Source: Pseudomonadota bacterium
GTDB taxonomy: Bacteria > Pseudomonadota > Alphaproteobacteria > Rhizobiales > Xanthobacteraceae
Reading direction: 5' to 3'
Assembly: GCA_021823875.1 (NCBI GenBank)
Contig: JAKAMD010000108.1
Span: 1-9,669, forward strand
Length of the DNA stretch: 9,669 bases
Part shown: piece after piece, positions 4,453 through 9,669 of the stretch
How the letters are laid out: every line of letters starts with the position of its first letter
Numbering within the stretch: the stretch's first letter is position 1
Notes under the pieces: model-generated
Told to the model about the DNA's origin: nothing
The model's database searches: none
Seen by the model: the letters and a program-made list of their open reading frames with translations, nothing else
Position numbers and translations under genes: made by a program

Positions 4453-5433
4453 TCAAGCCGCGCCTTGCCCCGCGAGCTGCGCGACCAAGCGGCGCGCCAA
4501 AGCCGCTGCCGCCACGCGCCGGTAATTGGACGAGGCCGTGGTGGTGCGCATCGGCTGCACTTGTTTCTGCACCAGCCGGTCGATCTCCTGCAGCAGTTTG
4601 TCGTCGACCGCGCGGCCGGCAAACCGGTCCGTATCGGCGAGCAGGAAGGGCCGCGAATTGGTGCCTGTAAGGGCGATGCGCAGCGAGCCGACTTTGCCGC
4701 CGCTACTGGTTAGCGCCACGGCGACGCCGGCGAGCGGAAAATCGATGGCGCCGCGCACGCGCACCTTGGCATAGGCGGAGGGCGGTGGCGCGGCTGGCAG
4801 GCGGACCGCCACCACCAGTTCGCCTTCGGTGAGCGAGAGGTGCGCGCGGCCATCCTCGACAAAGAGATCGGCAAGCGGCATGCGCCGGCAGCCCTTGGGT
4901 GCGGCAATATCGATCTCGGGGTTGAAGACGAGCAATGCCGGCGCCAGATCGCCGGAGTAGGCGGCGTGGCAGCGTTGGCCCTGCGGCGCGACATGACAGG
5001 TATCGCCGCGATGCTTGAGGCAGAAGCTGTTGGCGCTGCGCCACCATTCGCTCTGATTGTAATAAATGCAGCGGGTGTCTTGGCACAGATTGCCGCCGAC
5101 CGTTGCCATGTTGCGGTGACCGGGGCCGGCGATGCCTTCGGCGGCCTGCACGACCGCCTTATAGGGTGCGATTGATGCGTCGCCGGCGAGCGACGCGATG
5201 GTCACGCCGGCGCCGATGCGCAGGATATCGCCTTTCGCAACGATTTCCGCCATTTCATCGACGCGGGACAGATCGATCAGCGCATTCGGCGTATCAATCT
5301 GCCGCCGCATATTGACGATCAGATCGGTGCCGCCGCCGAGGAATCGGCTGCCGGGATTTTGCGCGCGGGCGGCGATCGCCTCCTCGATGGAGTGCGGATG
5401 CGCCACGCGCAGGCCGGAGGCGAGCGTGCTCAT
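4453..5433 (-). CDS. hbaD: 4-hydroxybenzoyl-CoA reductase, FAD/[4Fe-4S] beta subunit
   Basis: A 326-residue FAD-binding subunit of the molybdenum hydroxylase (xanthine oxidase) family. FAD loops FLGGGTDL (31-38) and TVGGNL (111-116) are clear, followed by the CO-dehydrogenase-flavoprotein-type C-terminal domain. The diagnostic feature is the ~40-residue cysteine-rich insertion with C122, C138, C146 and C155 (plus C117), the extra [4Fe-4S] cluster loop that separates 4-hydroxybenzoyl-CoA reductase beta subunits (HcrB/HbaD) from ordinary xanthine dehydrogenases. The subunit feeds electrons, in anaerobes from ferredoxin, towards the molybdenum site. Its ATG overlaps the hbaC stop (ATGA) and has GAGGG 7 bases upstream. 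It is last in the visible operon and converges on the RidA gene with a 3-base gap and no visible terminator. Confidence 0.96.
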   Translation of the reverse strand: MSTLASGLRVAHPHSIEEAIAARAQNPGSRFLGGGTDLIVNMRRQIDTPNALIDLSRVDEMAEIVAKGDILRIGAGVTIASLAGDASIAPYKAVVQAAEGIAGPGHRNMATVGGNLCQDTRCIYYNQSEWWRSANSFCLKHRGDTCHVAPQGQRCHAAYSGDLAPALLVFNPEIDIAAPKGCRRMPLADLFVEDGRAHLSLTEGELVVAVRLPAAPPPSAYAKVRVRGAIDFPLAGVAVALTSSGGKVGSLRIALTGTNSRPFLLADTDRFAGRAVDDKLLQEIDRLVQKQVQPMRTTTASSNYRRVAAAALARRLVAQLAGQGAA

Positions 5434-7769
5434 GATGCGGCCCTCACACTTTGCGCCAGCCGCGCTTGCCGCCGGCGATCGATCAGTGCCTGCATGACGC
5501 GGTCCGGCGTCACCGGGATTTCGTCGAGATCGATGCCGATGGCGTTGGCGATGGCGTTGACCAGGGCGGGCGCGAAACTCGCCAGCGCGCCTTCGCTCGC
5601 CTCTTTGGCGCCAAACGGCCCGTTCGGATCGTGGCTCTCGACGATGAACACCTTGATCGGCGGGGATTCGACGATAGTCGGCACCCGGTATTCCAGCAGG
5701 CTGGCATGCGCCGGCAGGCCGTCGAGATAGCGTGTTTCCTCGCTCATGGCCTGGCCCATGCCCATCCAGACCGAGCCCTCGATCTGGCCCTCGACCGCCA
5801 GTGCATTGATAGCGTGCCCGCAGTCGAGCGCGACCCAGACCTTGTCGACGGTGACCTGGCCTGTTGCATCATCCACGCTGACCTCGACCACCTGCGCGCC
5901 GTAGCTGAAGCCCATGGTGGAGCCGACGGCGCCGCCCTTGTGCTTGCCGCCTTGCGCTTCCACCGGCGTGGTGAAGGTGCCGCTGACCGTGATGGCGCCG
6001 CGGTCGACCAGCGCCGCTTTGGCGACCTCATGGAAGGGCAAGCTCGATTGCTCGCCGCCACCGCTGACGCGGAACACTTCGCCGATCGCCTCGATGTCCT
6101 CGGGCCTGGCTTCCAGTTTGCGGGCGGCGGCTTCGGTCAAGATGGTTTTCATCTTCTGCGCCGCATCGATGGCCGCGTTGCCGACCATGTAAGTAATGCG
6201 CGAGGAATAGGCGCCGTTGTCCTTCGGCGTCACCGCGCTGTCGGCGGCGACCACGCGCACGCGGTCGAGCGAAATGCCGAGCGTTTCGGCCACCGCGATC
6301 GCTACCATGGTCGAGGAGCCCTGGCCGATATCGGCCGCGCCGGTCAAAGCAGTGATGCCGCCGTCGAAATCGAGCCGCACATTGACCACTGCATGCGGCT
6401 CGCCGGTCCAATGGATCGGCTTGGCGGCGCCGCTGACATAATGCGAGCAGGCCATGCCGAGCCCCTTGCCGGGCGGCATCTTGCCGATGCGCTCTTTCCA
6501 GCCGCTCGCCTGTTCGATCTTGTCGAGGCATTCGGGCAAGCCATAGCTGTTGACCATCAGGCCGTTGAGCGTGAACAGCGGCGGCTTCAACAGATTAGCG
6601 CGCCGCACCTCGAACGGATCGAGGCCGAGTTCGCGCGCCATGCGGTCGAGCAGGCATTCGAAGGCATGCCGGGTATTGACCGCGCCGTGGCCGCGCATGG
6701 CGCCGCACGGCGGCAGATTGGCGTAGACCCGGTAGCCGTCATAGCGGAGCGTGGGGATGTCGTAGAGGCCCTGCAGCAGCGAGCCGGCATAGAGAATGGT
6801 CACGATGCCGTAGCCGGCATAGGCGCCGCCACGCTGCACCACTTCGCAGGTGCAGGCCGTAATCTTGCCACCGCGCTTCATGCCGATCTTGACCGTGACG
6901 TCGGTCTGTGGGCGCGCCCGGTGGGTGAGGAAGGTTTCCTCGCGGGTCAACGCCATCAGCACCTTGCCGGCCGCGGCGCGGGCGAGCAGGGCGGTGATGA
7001 TCTCGAAATTGAGCACTTCCACGCGCGCGCCGAAACCGCCGCCGACAAAGGGCTTGATGATGCGGATGCGTGACTCGTCCATGGCGAGGCAGCGCGACAG
7101 CATGAGGTGCAGATAGTAGGTGACCTGCGACACCGACTGCATCAGCAGCCGTTCGGTCAAAGGATCGTATTCGGCGAGGCAGGCGTGCGGCTCGATCTGG
7201 GCGTGGTTGATCTCGGCACAACTGATCTTTTCTTCGCGCACCAGATCGGCTTGCGCGAGGGCCGCCTGCCAGTCGCCGAACTCATGGTGGACTTCGCGTT
7301 CGATATTGCCCGGCTTGTTGTCATGCAGCAGCACCGCGTCGGGGGCGCGCGCATCTTCCGATATGTAATAGGCGGGCAGCTTCTCGATTTCGATCTCGAT
7401 CAGCGCCAGCGCCTGCTCGGCGGTGTCGGCATCAATTGCGGCGACCGCGGCGATCGGTTCGCCGCGATAGCGCACGCGGCCACGCGCCATCGGATATTCG
7501 TTCATGGCGACCGGCAGCACGCCGTAGGTATAGGGACAATCATCGCCGGTGACGATCGCGATGACGCCTTCCAGCGCGCGCGCCTTGGAGACGTCCAGCC
7601 GTACGATGTTGCCGTGACTGACCGGGCTGCGCAGGATGCGGCCGACCAGCGCGTCGGCGTGATCGAGATCGACCGTGTAGCGGGCGCGGCCGGTCACCTT
7701 GTCGATACCATCGATGAGCGGAACGCGGCGCTGCGCCAGCTTGGCATCCACGATTGGTTCGGAGGTCAT
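5430..7769 (-). CDS. hbaC: 4-hydroxybenzoyl-CoA reductase, molybdopterin alpha subunit
   Basis: A 779-residue catalytic subunit that reductively removes the ring hydroxyl of 4-hydroxybenzoyl-CoA to give benzoyl-CoA. Order: an aldehyde-oxidase/xanthine-dehydrogenase a/b hammerhead domain (about 20-130, starting GIDKVTGRARYTVDL), then molybdopterin-binding segments FVGGGFGAR (241-249), GAMRGHGAV (356-364), DIGQGSSTM (480-488) and GPFGAKEASEG (717-727), whose E726 is the expected catalytic glutamate. GAMRGHG is the benzoyl-CoA reductase-type variant of the usual GxxRGFG. Start ATG 7769-7767 is chosen over a longer open frame reaching 8099: it follows a near-perfect GGAGGTGA site, overlaps the hbaB stop as ATGA, and the upstream extension is only the hbaB gene read out of frame. 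Xanthine dehydrogenase-like paralogues are the alternative, excluded mainly by the hbaD insertion. Confidence 0.96.
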   Translation of the reverse strand: MTSEPIVDAKLAQRRVPLIDGIDKVTGRARYTVDLDHADALVGRILRSPVSHGNIVRLDVSKARALEGVIAIVTGDDCPYTYGVLPVAMNEYPMARGRVRYRGEPIAAVAAIDADTAEQALALIEIEIEKLPAYYISEDARAPDAVLLHDNKPGNIEREVHHEFGDWQAALAQADLVREEKISCAEINHAQIEPHACLAEYDPLTERLLMQSVSQVTYYLHLMLSRCLAMDESRIRIIKPFVGGGFGARVEVLNFEIITALLARAAAGKVLMALTREETFLTHRARPQTDVTVKIGMKRGGKITACTCEVVQRGGAYAGYGIVTILYAGSLLQGLYDIPTLRYDGYRVYANLPPCGAMRGHGAVNTRHAFECLLDRMARELGLDPFEVRRANLLKPPLFTLNGLMVNSYGLPECLDKIEQASGWKERIGKMPPGKGLGMACSHYVSGAAKPIHWTGEPHAVVNVRLDFDGGITALTGAADIGQGSSTMVAIAVAETLGISLDRVRVVAADSAVTPKDNGAYSSRITYMVGNAAIDAAQKMKTILTEAAARKLEARPEDIEAIGEVFRVSGGGEQSSLPFHEVAKAALVDRGAITVSGTFTTPVEAQGGKHKGGAVGSTMGFSYGAQVVEVSVDDATGQVTVDKVWVALDCGHAINALAVEGQIEGSVWMGMGQAMSEETRYLDGLPAHASLLEYRVPTIVESPPIKVFIVESHDPNGPFGAKEASEGALASFAPALVNAIANAIGIDLDEIPVTPDRVMQALIDRRRQARLAQSVRAAS

Positions 7770-8257
7770 GGTGTCACCTCCGCGGCCGCCTTGATCGATT
7801 CGATGATCTTCACATAGCCGGTGCAACGGCACAGGTTGCCGGCGAGGGCGGCCCGAATGTCCTCGTCGCTGGGATTTGGGTTGCGCCGCAGCAAAGCTTC
7901 GGCCGCCATAATCATGCCCGGCGTGCAAAAGCCGCACTGAGTGCCGAGTTTTTCGTGGAAGGCGCGCTGCAAGCGGTCGAGCCGCCCTTGAGTGGCCATG
8001 CCTTCGATGGTTTCGACGCTGCATCCTTCGCAGCGCACAGCGAGCGTGATGCAGGATGGAACCGCCTTGCCATCGACGAGGACCGTGCAGGCACCGCATT
8101 CGCCGCCGTCACAGCCGGTCTTGGTGCCTGTGAGATGGGCAACGTCGCGCAGATAATCGACCAGCAAATCACTTTCGGCGACAGCGTCCTCGCGCCAACG
8201 TCCGTTGAGCTTCAAACGCAGCAGACGCTTTCTCGGCGGCGGGCTCGGTGCGTGCAT
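7766..8257 (-). CDS. hbaB: 4-hydroxybenzoyl-CoA reductase, [2Fe-2S] gamma subunit
   Basis: A 163-residue iron-sulfur subunit of the xanthine oxidase family with two [2Fe-2S] clusters. The plant-ferredoxin-type cluster uses C49, C54, C57 and C69 (GCDGGECGACTVLVDG). The helical-bundle cluster uses C108 and C111 (CGFCTPGM) and C143 and C145 (LCRCTGY). It relays electrons between the FAD subunit and the molybdenum cofactor. Extra cysteines C76 and C79 follow the first domain. The start ATG 8257-8255 has GGGAG 6 bases upstream. The first ten residues are proline- and basic-rich and not a signal or Tat peptide, so the enzyme is cytoplasmic. It is first of three overlapping genes and is transcribed away from the ligase gene. 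Confidence 0.96.
   Translation of the reverse strand: MHAPSPPPRKRLLRLKLNGRWREDAVAESDLLVDYLRDVAHLTGTKTGCDGGECGACTVLVDGKAVPSCITLAVRCEGCSVETIEGMATQGRLDRLQRAFHEKLGTQCGFCTPGMIMAAEALLRRNPNPSDEDIRAALAGNLCRCTGYVKIIESIKAAAEVTP
7774..7781 (-). promoter_or_regulatory. Strong ribosome binding site that fixes the hbaC start
   Basis: The minus strand reads GGAGGTGA at 7781-7774, 4 bases before ATG 7769, inside the end of hbaB. It is nearly the full anti-16S complement and decides between the 779-residue start and the longer open frame. Confidence 0.85.
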
Positions 8258-8279
8258 CGGATGCTCCCAAAAGGCCCTT

Positions 8280-8322
8280 TATTTGGGGTCGAACGGGCGT
8301 GCGCTGCCATGACTAAAATCAA
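8280..8322 (-). promoter_or_regulatory. Candidate FNR/HbaR-type box and weak -10 for hbaBCD
   Basis: On the minus strand, TTGATTTTAGTCAT (8322-8309) has one perfect TTGAT half-site and a 3-of-5 partner. The position predicted for a class II -10 (about 8286-8280) reads CCAAATA, a poor hexamer, as expected for an activator-dependent promoter. Transcription would begin near 8274, leaving a short leader containing the GGGAG ribosome site. Support comes from geometry shared with the two strong boxes in this window. Confidence 0.45.
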
Positions 8323-8349
8323 GCAGAAGCGTGCCGGCGGCCTGTGCGC

Positions 8350-8391
8350 CTGACGAAAGTCAAGGATCATAGAACCCCCGTTCGGTAGCTT
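8350..8391 (+). promoter_or_regulatory. Candidate FNR/HbaR-type box and -10 for the ligase gene
   Basis: CTGACGAAAGTCAA (8350-8363) contains the palindrome TGAC-N4-GTCA, 7 of 10 to the FNR consensus. A hexamer TAGCTT at 8386-8391 begins 36 bases downstream of the box start, the same spacing as at the hemerythrin promoter. The predicted transcription start is near 8398, with the ligase ATG at 8427. The weaker, GTCA-type half-sites could reflect HbaR preference instead of AadR/FNR (inference). Confidence 0.5.
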
Positions 8392-8426
8392 TTTCCAAGC
8401 AAAAAGGGCTCGAGGGCGCAGGACGC

Positions 8427-9669
8427 ATGACGTCGCTTCGCGACTATAACGCAGCGGTCGATTTTGTGGATCGGCACGTCGCCGAAGGGCGCGGTGAGAA
8501 GACCGCGTTCGTCGATCCGGCGCGCAATCTGACCTATGGCGAATTGCGCGATGCGGCGGCGCGCGTTGGCCCGATGCTGGCGCGTCTCGGTATCGAGCGG
8601 GAAAACCGCATCGCGCTCGTCATGCTCGACACCGTCGAGTTCCCCATTCTGTATTGGGGCGCGATCCGGGCGGGTATTGTTCCGGTGCTGCTCAACACGC
8701 GGCTGACCGTCGACCAATACCGCTACCTGCTCGAGGATTCGCGCGCCAAGGCGGTTTTCGTATCGACCGCGCTCTTGCCCATCGTGCAGGAGGCGGCGAA
8801 GGATCTGCCTGCGCTGAAGGCGCTGGTTGTCGTCGGCGGCGGTCCTGATTCGTTGTCGCGTTTCGATCGCCTGCTGGCGGCCGAGAACGAAGGCGCCGCG
8901 CCGGCGCGTACCTGTGCCGACGAGGTTGCCTATTGGCTTTATTCGTCGGGCACGACCGGGATGCCGAAGGGCGTGATGCATGTGCATTCGAGCCCAAAAT
9001 TCATCGCGCAAACATCCGGTCAACGCCGCATCGGCTATCGCGAGAACGATGTCGTCTTTTCCGCCGCCAAGGCATTCTTCGCGTATGGTCTGGGCAACGC
9101 GATCATCTGCTCGACCTGGGTTGGCGCCACCACGGTGCTCTATCCCGAACGGCCGACGCCGCAGACCGTGTGCGAAACCATTCGCGCCTATCAACCGACA
9201 TTGTTCTTTGCGGTGCCCACGCTCTACGCCGCGATCCTAGCTGACTTGGAATGCAAGGCCGAGCATTTGCCCGAGCGGTTGCGGGTCTGCTTTTCGGCCG
9301 GTGAGCCGCTGCCCGCTTCGGTCGGCGAAGCCTGGAAGACGCGTTTCGGCCTCGACATCGTCGATGGTGTCGGTTCGAGCGAGATGGGTCATCTGTTCGT
9401 GACCAACAAGCCGGGCGCGGTGGAATACGGAACCTGCGGCGTGCCGGTCGAGGGCTACGAGCTCAAGCTCGTTGACGAGAACAGCCAGGAAGTCGGCGAG
9501 AACGAGATCGGCGAATTGCTGGTGCGCGGCGAGTCGATGGCCCTGGGCTATTGGAACCAGCGCGAGAAGTCGCAGCACACGTTCATCGGCGAATGGTTGC
9601 GCACTGGCGACAAATACGTCCGGCGCGCGGACGGCGTCTATACCTACTGCGGACGCACCGACGACATGT
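8427..9669 (+). CDS. Benzoate-CoA ligase family protein, likely 4-hydroxybenzoate-CoA ligase (3' end beyond window)
   Basis: The first 414 residues of an acyl-adenylate-forming ligase that makes an aromatic acyl-CoA from acid, ATP and CoA. Motifs in order: P-loop YSSGTTGMPKG (172-182), the benzoate-ligase hallmark AKAFFAYGLGN (214-224), the adenine-site motif DGVGSSEMGH (313-322), LRTGD (391-395), and YCGRTDDM (407-414) just before the hinge. The family is usually about 520 residues, so roughly 110 C-terminal residues with the catalytic lysine are cut off by the window edge. The start ATG 8427 has AGGA close upstream. Divergent placement from hbaBCD favours 4-hydroxybenzoate as substrate (hbaA), but BadA-type benzoate ligase cannot be excluded, so no symbol is given. 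In R. palustris such ligases are inactivated by acetylation of that lysine, which links this gene to the GNATs nearby. Confidence 0.95.
   Translation, partial: MTSLRDYNAAVDFVDRHVAEGRGEKTAFVDPARNLTYGELRDAAARVGPMLARLGIERENRIALVMLDTVEFPILYWGAIRAGIVPVLLNTRLTVDQYRYLLEDSRAKAVFVSTALLPIVQEAAKDLPALKALVVVGGGPDSLSRFDRLLAAENEGAAPARTCADEVAYWLYSSGTTGMPKGVMHVHSSPKFIAQTSGQRRIGYRENDVVFSAAKAFFAYGLGNAIICSTWVGATTVLYPERPTPQTVCETIRAYQPTLFFAVPTLYAAILADLECKAEHLPERLRVCFSAGEPLPASVGEAWKTRFGLDIVDGVGSSEMGHLFVTNKPGAVEYGTCGVPVEGYELKLVDENSQEVGENEIGELLVRGESMALGYWNQREKSQHTFIGEWLRTGDKYVRRADGVYTYCGRTDDM

Noticed and set aside
5451..7073. 540-codon plus-strand open frame opposite hbaC
   Set aside because: Histidine/arginine/alanine-rich translation without motifs, lying antisense to a gene with all molybdenum-hydroxylase signatures. 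Explained by high GC in the third codon position.
7107..7817. 236-codon plus-strand open frame opposite hbaC/hbaB
   Set aside because: Antisense shadow with no family motif, spanning the hbaB-hbaC junction.
7770..8099. N-terminal extension of hbaC to 889 residues
   Set aside because: The extra 110 residues are hbaB read in another frame. A GGAGGTGA site and ATGA overlap fix the start at 7769.
8367..9194. 275-codon minus-strand open frame opposite the ligase
   Set aside because: Low-complexity antisense translation. The plus strand encodes a full set of adenylate-forming ligase motifs here.
1..9669. CRISPR arrays, tRNA/rRNA genes, insertion sequences, prophage or attachment sites
   Set aside because: No spaced direct repeats, transposase motifs, terminal inverted repeats with target duplications, or tRNA-like folds were seen on either strand.

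Overview
This 9.7 kb window is GC-rich bacterial chromosomal DNA that reads as an anaerobic aromatic-acid (4-hydroxybenzoate / benzoyl-CoA) catabolic locus of an alphaproteobacterium. The closest arrangement I know is the hba/bad region of Rhodopseudomonas palustris, so a member of the Hyphomicrobiales (Nitrobacteraceae/Xanthobacteraceae-like) is a reasonable guess. That placement rests on gene content and protein motifs, not on a marker gene.

Left part (1-2577): the tail of an unidentified gene, then two translationally coupled GNAT acetyltransferases (74-565, 562-1125), a convergent small DUF2249 protein on the minus strand (1181-1480), a third GNAT of the same subfamily (1569-2081) and a cysteine-free Rrf2-type regulator resembling BadM (2134-2577). 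Middle (2578-4449): a single-domain bacteriohemerythrin and an FNR/DNR-type regulator resembling HbaR. Each is preceded by a textbook class II FNR-type promoter: a TTGAT-N4-(A/G)TCAA box 36-37 bp upstream of a -10 hexamer. A RidA-family gene overlaps the end of the regulator. Right part (4453-8257, minus strand): the operon hbaB-hbaC-hbaD, encoding the [2Fe-2S], molybdopterin and FAD/[4Fe-4S] subunits of 4-hydroxybenzoyl-CoA reductase, with ATGA overlaps at both junctions. Divergent from it is the start of a benzoate-CoA ligase-family gene (8427 to the window end). The 169-bp intergenic region between operon and ligase carries two weaker FNR-like boxes, one per direction.

Working model: the ligase makes the CoA thioester of (4-hydroxy)benzoate, and HbaBCD removes the ring hydroxyl to give benzoyl-CoA for ring reduction by enzymes encoded elsewhere. 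Oxygen control would come through an AadR/FNR-like protein acting on the boxes, and substrate control through the HbaR-like protein. The Rrf2 protein would regulate other benzoyl-CoA genes, and the hemerythrin (possibly with DUF2249) may buffer or sense O2/NO near these oxygen-sensitive enzymes. The three GNATs may modify the acyl-CoA ligases or aromatic amines. The catabolic core is known biology. The less described parts are the GNAT trio, the hemerythrin/DUF2249 partners, the arginine-less RidA protein and the shared promoter geometry.
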